DNA of 64,000 nucleotides from Bradyrhizobium altum (GCF_020889705.1 NZ_JACMYP010000002.1:1-64000); one strand, 5' to 3'; positions 51,213-60,260 are shown, counted from the first letter of the stretch. Numbers and translations are program-made. The notes: generated by a model not told the origin, from the letters alone.

Positions 51213-52346
51213 ATGAGTGTCGCGATGCCGGATGCCGGAGGCGGATCCATTGCGTCCGTTGCGGCCGCCGGTGATGCCGGCCAGGGCGCCTTTGCCTATT
51301 GCTCGCAGCAATATCGCGTGGTGTTCGGCACCGGCACCTCGGCGCGGCTTGGCGAGGAAAGCGAGCGCCTTGGCATCAAGCGGGCGCTGGTGCTGACCAC
51401 GAGCGAGCAGCACGACCTCGGGCGCCGGCTCGGCGCAGGCCTCGGCGACAGGCTCGCGGGGCTGTTTGCCGGCGCGCGCATGCATACGCCGGTCGAGGTC
51501 ACCAATGAAGCACTTCGCATCGTCGAGTCGCGCGACATCGATGGGCTGGTCGCGATCGGCGGCGGCTCGACGGTCGGGCTCGGCAAGGCGCTGTCGCTGC
51601 GCACCGGGCTGCCGCATATCGCGATGCCGACCACTTATGCCGGCTCGGAGATGACGCCGATCCTCGGCGAGACCAGCAACGGCATCAAGACCACGCAGCA
51701 TTCCCAGGATCTGGTGCCGGACACCGTCATCTACGACGTCGATCTCACCGTCAGCCTGCCGCCGCACATCTCCGCCGCCAGCGGCCTGAATGCGATCGCG
51801 CATGCGGTCGAGGCACTCTATGCGCCCGACGCCAATCCGCTGACCTCGCTGATGGCGGAGGAGGGCATCGCCGCGCTCGCCCGCGCGCTGCCGCGCATCA
51901 TGACGGCGCCGGCCGATCCTGGCGCCCGCCGTGACGCGCTCTATGGTGCCTGGCTGTGCGGCGTCTGCCTCGGCGCGGTCGGGATGTCGCTGCACCACAA
52001 GCTCTGCCACGTGCTGGGCGGCATGTTCAACCTGCCGCATGCGGAAACCCACGCGATCGTGCTGCCCCACGCCGCTGCCTACAACGCCGCGGCGGCGCCG
52101 GAGGCCATGACCCGCGTGGCGCGCGCACTGCACAGTGCCAACGCACCGCAGGGCCTGTTTGACCTTGCCCGGCAGCTCGCGCTGCCGCGCGCGCTTTCCG
52201 ACATCGGAATGCCCGAGGACAGCATCGCACGCGCCGCGGAGATGGCGGTGCGCAATCCCTATGCCAACCCCAGACCGATAGATCGCGCCCCGATCGAGCA
52301 ATTGATCGCGGCAGCGTGGCGCGGCGATGCGCCCGTGCAGCACTGA
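51213..52346 (+). CDS. maleylacetate reductase
   Basis: The 377-residue enzyme belongs to the iron-type alcohol dehydrogenase superfamily and reduces maleylacetate to 3-oxoadipate with NAD(P)H, the last peripheral step after hydroxyquinol ring cleavage. It carries GGGSTVGLGKALSL near residue 113 (nucleotide site), PTTYAGSEMTPILGET near residue 144, and the conserved block GMSLHHKLCHVLGG near 250 with the histidines that bind the metal or substrate. The dioxygenase gene 25 bases downstream supports this assignment over other iron dehydrogenases. The ATG at 51213 has GGGAGA in front; a TTG at 51183 is in frame but poor. About 25 residues precede the fold, longer than in most members. Confidence 0.9.
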   Translation: MSVAMPDAGGGSIASVAAAGDAGQGAFAYCSQQYRVVFGTGTSARLGEESERLGIKRALVLTTSEQHDLGRRLGAGLGDRLAGLFAGARMHTPVEVTNEALRIVESRDIDGLVAIGGGSTVGLGKALSLRTGLPHIAMPTTYAGSEMTPILGETSNGIKTTQHSQDLVPDTVIYDVDLTVSLPPHISAASGLNAIAHAVEALYAPDANPLTSLMAEEGIAALARALPRIMTAPADPGARRDALYGAWLCGVCLGAVGMSLHHKLCHVLGGMFNLPHAETHAIVLPHAAAYNAAAAPEAMTRVARALHSANAPQGLFDLARQLALPRALSDIGMPEDSIARAAEMAVRNPYANPRPIDRAPIEQLIAAAWRGDAPVQH

Positions 52347-52371
52347 CATCTCAAGATCAAAGGACAACACG

Positions 52372-53274
52372 ATGGCCAATTTCAACGAGCATGACCTCAC
52401 CGACGAGGTGATCAGCAGCTTCGCCAACACGCCGAACAAGCGGCTGAAGTTCCTCATCGAGGAGACGGTCAAGTCGCTGCACGATCTGGTGCGCCGCACC
52501 GAACTCACCTTCGAGGAATGGAATCAGGCGATCGAATTCCTGACCCGCACCGGCCAGACCTGCACGCCGCTGCGCCAGGAGTTCATCCTGCTGTCCGACG
52601 TGCTCGGCGTCTCGATGTTGGTCGACGCCGTCAATCACCGCGAGCGCGAGGGCGCGACCGAGACCACGGTGCTCGGCCCGTTCTATGTCGGCGAGCACCG
52701 CGTCACACCGCACGGCGCCAACATTTCCGAAGGCATCGACGGTGAGGTGATGTTCGTGCAGAGCCGCGTCACCGACCTCTCTGGCAAACCGCTCGCCGGT
52801 GCCGAGATCGACGTCTGGCACGCCGACGACGACGGCTTCTACGATTCGCAGAAGGCGGACTACGCGGCTCACGGCCCGTCGCTGCGCGCGCGCTTCGTCA
52901 CCGATGCCGACGGCCGCTTCTCGTTCCGCACCATCCTGCCGTGCAGCTATCCGATCCCGACCGATGGCCCGGTCGGCGATCTCATCACGGCCACGCAGCG
53001 CCATCCGATGCGGCCGGCGCATGTGCATTTCCTGGTCAAGGCCGAGGGCTATGAGCCGCTGATCACCCACGTCTTCCTCGATGGCGACGAATATCTGCGC
53101 AGCGACGTGGTGTTCGGCGTCAAGGACGAGCTCATTGCGCGGGTCGAGCCGCGCAGCGAGCCGATGCTGCCCAACGGCGAGCGCGTCTCCGGCCCATGGC
53201 ACCTGATGACTTACGACTTCCAGATGAAGCCCGGCGCGGGCCTGGTGCCGAAGCCGATGATGGCCGCGGAATGA
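52372..53274 (+). CDS. hydroxyquinol 1,2-dioxygenase (intradiol)
   Basis: The 300-residue non-heme Fe(III) dioxygenase opens the ring of 1,2,4-trihydroxybenzene between the vicinal hydroxyls to give maleylacetate. The iron ligands can be seen: Tyr157 (GFYDSQ), Tyr193 (CSYPIPTDGP), His217 and His219 (RPAHVHF). The N-terminal helical dimer domain has HDLTDEVISSF and a dioxygenase_N segment (FEEWNQAIEFLTRTGQ). Length and the TPHGANISEGIDGEV block fit hydroxyquinol dioxygenases better than catechol dioxygenases; the neighbouring maleylacetate reductase supports it. It is in the middle of a three-gene catabolic set. Ribosome binding site AAAGGACAAC. Confidence 0.92.
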   Translation: MANFNEHDLTDEVISSFANTPNKRLKFLIEETVKSLHDLVRRTELTFEEWNQAIEFLTRTGQTCTPLRQEFILLSDVLGVSMLVDAVNHREREGATETTVLGPFYVGEHRVTPHGANISEGIDGEVMFVQSRVTDLSGKPLAGAEIDVWHADDDGFYDSQKADYAAHGPSLRARFVTDADGRFSFRTILPCSYPIPTDGPVGDLITATQRHPMRPAHVHFLVKAEGYEPLITHVFLDGDEYLRSDVVFGVKDELIARVEPRSEPMLPNGERVSGPWHLMTYDFQMKPGAGLVPKPMMAAE

Positions 53275-53309
53275 CGATCGCAACCAACAAGACGACCAAG
53301 GAGAGGACC

Positions 53310-55100
53310 ATGACCAGCAAACCGATTGAGACCGACGTCCTTGTCGTCGGCAGTGGCCCGGCCGGCGCGACGGCGGCGGCGCTGCTCGGCACGTACGGCA
53401 TCAAGCACATCCTGGTGACGAAATATGGCTGGCTGGCTGATACGCCGCGGGCCCACATCAGCAACCAGCGTGCGATGGAGGTGCTGCGCGATCTCGGCCT
53501 CGAGGAGAAGGCCGTGGCGCAGGCCGTGCCGCAGCACCTGATGGCCAACAACGTGTTCTGCGAGAGCCTCGCCGGCGAGGAGTTCGGCCGGCTCTATTCC
53601 TGGGGCAATCATCCCTCGCGCAAGGCGGACTACGATCTCGCCAGTCCCGCGCGCATCTGCGACCTGCCGCAGAATTTCCTCGAGCCGATCCTGATCGAGG
53701 CCGCCGGCCAGCGCGGCACCTCGCTGTGCTTCAACACCGAGTTCGTCGACCTGGTGCAGGATGCCGACGGCGTCACCGCGACGGTGAAGGATCGCCTGTC
53801 CGGCGAGACCTACCAGATCCGCGCCAAATACCTGATCGGCGCCGATGGCGGCCGCAGCCGGGTCGCCGAAGTGATCGGACTGCCGATGGAGGGCCAGATG
53901 GGCCGCGCCGGCAGCATGAACATCATCGTGCAGGCGGATCTGAGCAAGTACGTCGCGCATCGGCCGAGCGTGCTGTACTGGGTGCTGCAGCCCGGTGCCG
54001 AGATCGGCGGCATCGGTGCCGGCCTGATCCGCATGGTGCGGCCATGGAACGAGTGGCTGATCATCTGGGGCTACGACATCGAGCTGGGCGAGCGCAAGCT
54101 CTCTAATGACGAGGCGATCTCGATCGTGCGCAATCTCGTCGGCGACGAGACCCTCGAGGTCAAGGTGCGCTCCACCTCGACCTGGACCGTGAACGAGATG
54201 TATGCCGGCCATTATTCGTCCGGCCGCGTGTTCTGCGTCGGTGACGCCGTGCATCGCCATCCGCCGACCAACGGCCTCGGCTCCAACACCGCGATCCAGG
54301 ATTCCTTCAATCTGTGCTGGAAGCTGAAGCTGGTGCTCGAGGGTCACGCGGCGCCGTCGCTGCTCGAGACCTATTCGGCCGAGCGCCAGCCGGTCGGCAA
54401 GCAGATCGTGACTCGCGCCAACAAGAGCATCGGCGACTTCCCGCCGATCTTCGAGGCGGTGGGCCTCGTCGCTTCGAGCGACCCGGCCGAGGCGCGCAAG
54501 GCGATCGCCGCGCGCAAGGCACCGACCGCCGAGGGCAAGGCGCGCCGCAAGAAGCTCTATGAAGCCATCGCCAACAAGAGCTACGAGTTCAACTGCCACG
54601 GCGTCGAGCTGAACCAGCGCTATGGGTCGACCGCCGTCGTGTCGGACGGCACGCCGATGCCGGCCTTTACCAGGGATCACGAGCTCTATTATCAGGCCAC
54701 CACCTGGCCCGGCGCGCACCTGCCGCATGTCTGGGTCGAGCATCACGGCCAGCGCAAGTCGACGCTCGATCTCACCGGCAAGGGCCGCTTCACGCTGCTC
54801 ACCGGGATCGGTGGCGACGGCTGGAAGACGGCCGCAGCCGCGGTCGAGAAGGCCTACGGCCTGCCGGTCGATGTGGTGACGATCGGCCCGCAAGGCTGCG
54901 ATGCGCTCGACATCTATGCCGACTGGTATCGCCAGAGCGAGGTCGATGAGGACGGCTGCGTGCTGGTGCGGCCCGACATGTATGTCGCCTGGCGCGCCAA
55001 GGAGGCGGCGGCTGACGCCTCCGATGTGCTGCGCGACGTGTTCGGCCAGATCCTCGGCCGCGGCGCAAAGGCGCAGACGAAGTCCGTCGCCGCCGCGTGA
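53310..55100 (+). CDS. FAD-dependent aromatic hydroxylase (phenol/resorcinol hydroxylase, TfdB-like)
   Basis: The 596-residue class A flavoprotein monooxygenase has the FAD GxGxxG motif GSGPAGA near residue 15, the DG motif GADGGRSRV near residue 179, the GD motif GDAVHRHPPTNGLGSNTAIQD near residue 310, and a C-terminal thioredoxin-like domain typical of phenol hydroxylase and TfdB-type enzymes. It adds one hydroxyl to a phenol with NADPH and oxygen. Before the hydroxyquinol dioxygenase the best guess is resorcinol or a chlorinated/amino phenol to hydroxyquinol. GGAGAGG stands in front of the ATG at 53310. The gene ends 80 bases before the transporter genes. Confidence 0.85.
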   Translation: MTSKPIETDVLVVGSGPAGATAAALLGTYGIKHILVTKYGWLADTPRAHISNQRAMEVLRDLGLEEKAVAQAVPQHLMANNVFCESLAGEEFGRLYSWGNHPSRKADYDLASPARICDLPQNFLEPILIEAAGQRGTSLCFNTEFVDLVQDADGVTATVKDRLSGETYQIRAKYLIGADGGRSRVAEVIGLPMEGQMGRAGSMNIIVQADLSKYVAHRPSVLYWVLQPGAEIGGIGAGLIRMVRPWNEWLIIWGYDIELGERKLSNDEAISIVRNLVGDETLEVKVRSTSTWTVNEMYAGHYSSGRVFCVGDAVHRHPPTNGLGSNTAIQDSFNLCWKLKLVLEGHAAPSLLETYSAERQPVGKQIVTRANKSIGDFPPIFEAVGLVASSDPAEARKAIAARKAPTAEGKARRKKLYEAIANKSYEFNCHGVELNQRYGSTAVVSDGTPMPAFTRDHELYYQATTWPGAHLPHVWVEHHGQRKSTLDLTGKGRFTLLTGIGGDGWKTAAAAVEKAYGLPVDVVTIGPQGCDALDIYADWYRQSEVDEDGCVLVRPDMYVAWRAKEAAADASDVLRDVFGQILGRGAKAQTKSVAAA

Positions 55101-55180
55101 TGCGGCGCGACGCTGGTAATTTTCAGAACGGAATGAACGGCAGCCGGCTTGAAAACCGGCTTGCCTCAAGGGAGGGGAAA

Positions 55181-56524
55181 ATGACCAAGGACCATTTGAA
55201 CGCCAAGGACCACTTGAACGCAATGTCTTTCGATCGCCGCCGCGTGCTGCAAGGTATTGCCGGTGGTTTTGCCGCCGCCGGCAGCACGACGTTGTTCGCG
55301 CCTTCCGTGCGGGCGGCCAACAAGCCGATCAAGATCGGCTATGTCTCGCCCAAGAGTGGCCCGCTCGCTGCCTTCGCCGAAGCCGACGATTTTGTGCTCG
55401 GCGAATTCAGAAAATTCATCAAAGATGGCGTCAAGGTCGGATCGCAGACCTATCCGGTCGAGGTGGTGACCAAGGACAGCCAGTCGAATCCAAACCGTGC
55501 CGCCGAAGTCGCCAAGGAACTGATCACCCGCGACAATGTCAGCCTGATCGTGGTCGGCGCCACGCCCGAGACCAACAATCCGGTGGCGACGCAGTGCGAG
55601 CTGGAGCAGGTGCCGTGCATCTCCTCGGTCGCGCCGTGGCAGACCAACTTCATCGGCCGCCAGGCCAACCCCGGCGATCCCAAGAGCTGGAAGCCGTTCG
55701 ACTACACTTTCCACTACTTCTGGGGGCTCGAGGATGTGATCGGCGTCTTCACCAGCATGTGGAGCCAGGTCGCGTCCAACAAGTCGGTCGGCGCGCTGTT
55801 TCCGAACGATGCCGACGGCAACGCCTGGGGCGACACCACGATCGGCTTTCCGCCTGTCATGGCCAAGCAGGGCTTCAAGCTGACCGATCCCGGCCGCTTC
55901 CAGAATCTCACCGATGATTTCAGCTCGCAGATCGCCGCCTTCCGTGGCGCCGATGCCGAGATCATCACCGGCGTGATCATCCCGCCCGACTTCACCACGT
56001 TCTGGAACCAGGCGCGGCAGAAGGGGCTGAAGCCGAAGGTCGTATCGGTTGCGAAGGCGCTCCTGTTCCCCGCGTCCGTGCAGGCGCTCGGCAAGGGTGG
56101 CAACAATATCTCCACCGAGGTGTGGTGGACGCCGACGCATCCCTACAAGTCAAGCCTCAGCGGCGTCAGCGCGGCCGATCTCGCCAAGGGATACGAGCAG
56201 GCCTCCGGCAAGCAATGGACCCAGCCGATCGGCTTCGTGCATTCGCTGTTCGAGGTCGCGATCGACGCGATCAGGCGCTCCGGCGATCCGGCCGATGGCG
56301 CGGCGCTGGCGAAGGCGATCGGCGCGACCAAACTCGATACGATCGTGGGCCAGGTCGCGTTCGGCTCCAGCGCGGTGCCGCCGTTCGCGGCGAAGAACAT
56401 CGCCAAGACGCCGCTGGTCGGCGGCCAGTGGCGGCTCAACGGTGACAAGTACGACATGGTGATCACGGACAACAAGCTGGCGCCGCAGATCCCGCTCGGC
56501 GGCGACATGCAGGCGTTGAGCTAG
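55181..56524 (+). CDS. branched-chain amino acid-type ABC transporter substrate-binding protein
   Basis: The 447-residue periplasmic protein has a Tat-like signal, SFDRRRVLQG near residues 16-25, then a hydrophobic stretch and cleavage after VRAA. The mature part begins with KPIKIGYVSPKSGPLAAFAEAD, the Leu/Ile/Val-binding (SBP family 1) start, and has the two-lobe fold. The first 14 residues contain DHLNA twice because of an 18-base tandem duplication (55187-55222). Met15 at 55223 is an alternative start that would skip it. GGAGGGGAAA favours the ATG at 55181. Liv-type proteins often bind aromatic acids in rhizobia; the operon suggests a phenolic ligand. Confidence 0.9.
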   Translation: MTKDHLNAKDHLNAMSFDRRRVLQGIAGGFAAAGSTTLFAPSVRAANKPIKIGYVSPKSGPLAAFAEADDFVLGEFRKFIKDGVKVGSQTYPVEVVTKDSQSNPNRAAEVAKELITRDNVSLIVVGATPETNNPVATQCELEQVPCISSVAPWQTNFIGRQANPGDPKSWKPFDYTFHYFWGLEDVIGVFTSMWSQVASNKSVGALFPNDADGNAWGDTTIGFPPVMAKQGFKLTDPGRFQNLTDDFSSQIAAFRGADAEIITGVIIPPDFTTFWNQARQKGLKPKVVSVAKALLFPASVQALGKGGNNISTEVWWTPTHPYKSSLSGVSAADLAKGYEQASGKQWTQPIGFVHSLFEVAIDAIRRSGDPADGAALAKAIGATKLDTIVGQVAFGSSAVPPFAAKNIAKTPLVGGQWRLNGDKYDMVITDNKLAPQIPLGGDMQALS

Positions 56525-56540
56525 CGCAACTCGGCGTTTC

Positions 56541-56579
56541 ATCGCAGGCAAGAATCGAAGGCAAGAATCGCAGGCAGGA
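56541..56579 (+). repeat. three-copy 13-bp tandem repeat before the ATPase gene
   Basis: ATCGCAGGCAAGA, ATCGAAGGCAAGA and ATCGCAGGCAGGA follow each other without a gap. The last copy ends with GGCAGGAG directly before an in-frame ATG at 56581. The repeats lie in the gap between the binding-protein gene and the LivG-like gene and may set spacing or translation of the next gene. Copy number could vary between strains. Confidence 0.7.
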
Positions 56580-56634
56580 GATGCGTGGCATTGCCGCGCA
56601 TCTTCTCTCCGCCGCAATCATTCAGTGGGCGACC

Positions 56635-57348
56635 ATGCTCGAACTCCATGCCATCTCGAAAAGGTTCGGCGCCATCGTTGTTGCCGACGCAATCGACCTG
56701 ACGCTCTCCTCCGGCGAGGCGCTGGGCGTGATCGGGCCGAACGGTGCCGGCAAATCGACGCTGTTCAACCTGATCACCGGGCTGCTGCGGCCGGATGCCG
56801 GCCGCATCGTCCTCGACGGCGTCGACATCACGGCTCTCTCTCCCGAAGCGCGCTGTCGGGCGGGCATCGGGCGCTCGTTCCAGATCCCGCAGCCGTTCGA
56901 TCACCTCTCGGTGTTCGAGAATCTTGCTGTCGCGGCCTCGTTCGGTGGCGGCCTCTCGGAGGCCGATGCGGTCCAGCATTGCGGCCGCATGCTTGATCTG
57001 ACCGGCCTCGAGGCCAAGGCCAACCGGCTCGCCGGCAGCCTGCCGCTGCTCGATCGCAAGCGGCTCGAACTGGCGCGGGCGCTCGCCACCAAGCCACGCA
57101 CGCTGCTGCTCGACGAGATCGCAGGCGGCCTCACCGATGCCGAATGTCATGAACTGGTCGAGACCATCCGCACCATCCATGCCGAAGGCGTCGGCATCAT
57201 CTGGATCGAGCATGTGGTGCACGCGCTGCTCGCGGTGGTGCAGCGGCTGGTGGTGCTGAACTTCGGCAAGGTGGTCGCGCAGGGCGTGCCGGCCGAGGTG
57301 ATGCGCTCGCGCGAGGTCGAGACCATCTACATGGGAGTGCCGGCATGA
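56635..57348 (+). CDS. branched-chain amino acid-type ABC transporter ATP-binding protein, LivG-like
   Basis: The 237-residue ATPase has Walker A GPNGAGKST near residue 37, the LivG-type SFQIPQPFDHLSVFENL Q-loop, a signature segment LPLLDRKRLELARAL in which the usual LSGGQ is degenerate, Walker B LLLDEIAGGLTDAE and the switch IEHVVHALL. The start at 56635 is chosen because the domain begins there with LELHAISKRFGA; an ATG at 56581 adds 18 residues and is closer to a ribosome-binding-like GGAG, so the start is uncertain. The degenerate signature motif is common in LivG relatives. It pairs with the LivF-like ATPase. Confidence 0.9.
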   Translation: MLELHAISKRFGAIVVADAIDLTLSSGEALGVIGPNGAGKSTLFNLITGLLRPDAGRIVLDGVDITALSPEARCRAGIGRSFQIPQPFDHLSVFENLAVAASFGGGLSEADAVQHCGRMLDLTGLEAKANRLAGSLPLLDRKRLELARALATKPRTLLLDEIAGGLTDAECHELVETIRTIHAEGVGIIWIEHVVHALLAVVQRLVVLNFGKVVAQGVPAEVMRSREVETIYMGVPA

Positions 57349-58049
57349 CCGCGCTGCTCAATGTCACGGCGCTCGATGCGTTCTATGGCGACTTCCAGGC
57401 GCTGTTCGGCATCGATTTCGAATTGGCGGAGGGCGAGGCGGTCGCAGTGATCGGCGCCAACGGCGCCGGCAAGTCGACCATGCTGCAGTCGCTGGCCGGG
57501 CTCGTGAAGAGCCGCCCCGATGCGATCCGCCTCGGCGGACGGGCGATCGGCGATGCATCCGCCGCCAGCATCGTGCGGCTCGGGCTTGCGCTGGTCCCCG
57601 AGGGCCGCCAGCTGTTTCCCTCGCTGAGCGTCGAGGAGAACCTCTTGATCGGCGCCTATGGCGGCGAACGCAGCGCGCCCTGGGATCTCGCGGCCGTCTA
57701 CCGGATGTTCCCGGTGCTGAAGGAGCGGCGGCGCGGCGCCGTCACGGCGCTGTCGGGCGGTCAGCAGCAGATGGTGGCGATCGGCCGCGCGCTGATGTCG
57801 AACCCGCAGGTCCTGCTGTGCGACGAGATCAGCCTCGGCCTCGCGCCGATCGTGGTGGAGGACATCTACCGCATGCTGCCGCAGATTCGCTCGGGCGGCA
57901 CCGCGGTCGTGCTGGTCGAGCAGGATATCGCCCGCGCACTGCGGGCCGCCGATCGGTTCTATTGCCTGCGGGAGGGACGGGTGACGCTGAGCGGACGGCC
58001 CAAGGATGTGGATCAGGACACGATCCGCGCAGCCTATTTCGGAGCATGA
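57345..58049 (+). CDS. branched-chain amino acid-type ABC transporter ATP-binding protein, LivF-like
   Basis: The 234-residue ATPase has Walker A GANGAGKST near residue 38, VPEGRQLFPSLSVEENLLIG (the LivF-specific PEGR-Phe block), the signature LSGGQQQMVAIGRAL and Walker B LLCDEISLGLAP, with VEQDIARALRAAD as the switch. It overlaps the LivG-like gene by four bases (ATGA), so both ATPases are made in equal amounts. Together with the two permeases it forms the importer. Confidence 0.93.
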   Translation: MTALLNVTALDAFYGDFQALFGIDFELAEGEAVAVIGANGAGKSTMLQSLAGLVKSRPDAIRLGGRAIGDASAASIVRLGLALVPEGRQLFPSLSVEENLLIGAYGGERSAPWDLAAVYRMFPVLKERRRGAVTALSGGQQQMVAIGRALMSNPQVLLCDEISLGLAPIVVEDIYRMLPQIRSGGTAVVLVEQDIARALRAADRFYCLREGRVTLSGRPKDVDQDTIRAAYFGA

Positions 58050-58056
58050 GGGAGCC

Positions 58057-58923
58057 ATGAGCGGGTTCGATACCATCATCGAGGGCGTGCTGCTCGGCGG
58101 CGTCTATGCGCTGTTCGCGCTCGGCCTGTCGCTGATCTTCGGCATCATGCGCCTCGTCAATCTGGCGCATGGCGACCTGATCCTGCTCGCGGCCTATCTG
58201 GTGCTTAGCGCGACCACGGCGCTCGGCCTGCCGCTTGCGGCCGCAGCCCTCTTGGTCGTCGTGACGATGTTCGTGCTCGGCTTCGTGCTGCAGCGGCTGG
58301 TGCTGGAGCCCGTGCTCGGCGACGACATCCTGCCGCCGCTGCTCGTCACCTTCGGCCTGTCGATCGTGATCCAGAACGGACTGCTGCTCGGCTACGGCGC
58401 CGACAGCCGGCGGCTGCAGGCAGGCGCCTTCGAATCCTCGTCGGTGACGCTGGCGCCCGGCCTGAGCGTCGGGCTGGCGCCGCTGACGGCGCTGGTGACG
58501 GCAATCGCCGCCGTCGCGCTGCTGCAGGTCATTTTCTATCGCACCTCGCTCGGCCGCGCCTTCCGTGCCACCGCCGACAATCCCGCGATCGCGCAATTGA
58601 TGGGCGTCAACGAGCGCAATGTCTACGCGATCGCGGTCGGGCTCTCGCTCGCGGTGTCGGTGATCGCCGCTGTCGTGTTCGGCATCCGCGCCAGCTTCGA
58701 TCCGTCGATCGGCCCGGCGCGGCTGCTCTATGCGTTCGAGGCCGTGATCATCGGCGGTCTCGGCAGCCTGTGGGGAACACTCGCGGGCGGCATCGTGCTC
58801 GGGCTGGCGCAGGCGATCGGGGGGCGGATCAATCCGGAGTGGCAGATCCTGGCCGGCCATCTGGCCTTCCTTGCCGTGCTCATGGTGCGGCCGCGCGGTC
58901 TCTTCCCGGCGAGGCGGACATGA
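58057..58923 (+). CDS. branched-chain amino acid-type ABC transporter permease, LivH-like
   Basis: The 288-residue permease has about eight hydrophobic helices. The start, IEGVLLGGVYALFALGLSLIFGIMRLVNLAHGDL, is the typical LivH opening with the conserved NLAHG, and RATADNPAIAQLMGVN near residue 182 is the family loop that meets the ATPase. It starts seven bases after the LivF-like gene and overlaps the LivM-like gene by four bases. The frame upstream of 58057 is not part of the family. It makes one half of the membrane channel. Confidence 0.92.
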   Translation: MSGFDTIIEGVLLGGVYALFALGLSLIFGIMRLVNLAHGDLILLAAYLVLSATTALGLPLAAAALLVVVTMFVLGFVLQRLVLEPVLGDDILPPLLVTFGLSIVIQNGLLLGYGADSRRLQAGAFESSSVTLAPGLSVGLAPLTALVTAIAAVALLQVIFYRTSLGRAFRATADNPAIAQLMGVNERNVYAIAVGLSLAVSVIAAVVFGIRASFDPSIGPARLLYAFEAVIIGGLGSLWGTLAGGIVLGLAQAIGGRINPEWQILAGHLAFLAVLMVRPRGLFPARRT

Positions 58924-60014
58924 GCGTCGAAAGCATCCATGTCCCGGCAAGCCGGGAGCAACGTCCGGCGGATCTGCCGGTCTGGCAAGTTCGGATCGGC
59001 ACGCGGTTGTCACGCGCTGCCGCCGTGGCCGGCATCGTATTGGTCGCGGTGCTTGCCGCGCTACCGGCGATTGCTTCGCGCAATTTGATCCAGGATCTGA
59101 TCTTCGTCTTCACCATGCTGACGCTGGCGCAGCTCTGGAACGTGCTGGCTGGGTGGGGCGGGCTGGTGTCGGTCGGGCAGCAGGCGTTTGTCGGGCTCGG
59201 CGCCTATGCGCTGTTTGCCGCCATCGTGATGGCCGGGCTCGATCCCGTTGCGGCGATTCCGCTGGCCGGGTTGTTCGCGGCGCTGATCGCGGCGGTGCTC
59301 GGCCCGCTGCTGTTCCGGCTGGAGGGACCGTATTTCGCGATAGGCAGCTGGGTGGCCGCCGAGGCCCTGCGGCTGATCTGCGCCCAGTTCAAGTCGCTCG
59401 GCGGCGGCACCGGGATGTCGATCTCGCCGAGCGAACTGTCGCAGATGTTCGGGCTGAAGGCGGTGCAGGCGCTGCTCGGCCTGCGTCCGGCGGCCGCGCG
59501 CGACGTGCTGGTCTACTGGCTGGCGCTGCTGCTCGCCGTGCTGGTCACGCTCGGCATCTACGCCTTCATCCGCTCGCGCCATGGCCTCGCGCTGGCGGCA
59601 AGCCGCGACAACGCGGCGGCGGCGCGCAGCGTCGGCGTCCGCACCGCGCGGATTCGCCATCTGCTGTGGATCGCGGTCGCCTTCGCCACCGGCATGGTCG
59701 GCGCGGTGGTCTATCTGCAGAAGGCGCGCATCTCGCCCGACGCCGCCTTCAGCGTCACCGACTGGACCGCCTATGTGATCTTCATCGTCGTGATCGGCGG
59801 GGTGCGCACCATCGAAGGCCCGATGGTCGGCGTGCTCCTGCTGTGGGGGCTCGTCACCTATCTCGCCCAGTATGGCAGCCTGTATCTGGTCGTGCTCGGC
59901 ACGCTCGCCATCCTGATCATGCTGTTCATGCCGCAAGGCGTGTGGGGCGCGGCGGCGCGGCGCTGGCAGGTACAACTGTTCCCGACACAGCGCTGGCTCG
60001 GTCGCAGTCGGTAG
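58920..60014 (+). CDS. branched-chain amino acid-type ABC transporter permease, LivM-like
   Basis: The 364-residue permease has about ten hydrophobic helices and the LivM marks LWNVLAGWGGLVSVGQQAFVGLGAYA near residue 75, GPYFAIGSWVAAEALRL near residue 140 and ASRDNAAAARSVGVRT near residue 235. A hydrophilic N-terminus of about 30 residues precedes the first helix. It is the last gene of the eight-gene catabolic and uptake operon and is followed by a family C repeat. It forms the other half of the channel. Confidence 0.92.
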   Translation: MSVESIHVPASREQRPADLPVWQVRIGTRLSRAAAVAGIVLVAVLAALPAIASRNLIQDLIFVFTMLTLAQLWNVLAGWGGLVSVGQQAFVGLGAYALFAAIVMAGLDPVAAIPLAGLFAALIAAVLGPLLFRLEGPYFAIGSWVAAEALRLICAQFKSLGGGTGMSISPSELSQMFGLKAVQALLGLRPAAARDVLVYWLALLLAVLVTLGIYAFIRSRHGLALAASRDNAAAARSVGVRTARIRHLLWIAVAFATGMVGAVVYLQKARISPDAAFSVTDWTAYVIFIVVIGGVRTIEGPMVGVLLLWGLVTYLAQYGSLYLVVLGTLAILIMLFMPQGVWGAAARRWQVQLFPTQRWLGRSR

Positions 60015-60045
60015 CTCCGGCTGCGCGATCCCACGCCCTCACACC

Positions 60046-60177
60046 GTCATCCCCGCGCAAAGGCTTTGCCTTTGTCGCTGGAGGCGCGAGCTCTGCGAGC
60101 CTCGAAGGATGAATCGGCCCGACTTTTGGCCGTTCATCCTTCGAGGCTCGCCGAAGAGGCTCGCACCTCAGGATGAC
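60046..60177. repeat. intergenic palindromic repeat, family C, copy 3, with nested hairpin
   Basis: It runs from CGTCATCCCCGCGC to CTCAGGATGAC, with the large arms CCTCGAAGGATGAA and TTCATCCTTCGAGG. The left arm includes the perfect hairpin CAAAGGC-TTT-GCCTTTG at 60058-60074. It lies after the transport operon and before a convergent gene, so it may act as a two-way transcript end. The rest of the 246-base gap shows nothing definite. Confidence 0.85.
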
Positions 60178-60260
60178 GGGACTAACGGCGACGCGTCGTT
60201 TTGGATTTCGCCAGGGCGACGTCGGACTTTTGTCTCGCTATCGCCTGTGCTCTTGAAGCC

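Noticed and set aside
53211..55223. A 670-codon open frame on the minus strand opposite the aromatic hydroxylase gene
   Set aside because: Shadow of the hydroxylase gene; no recognisable domain or start signals.
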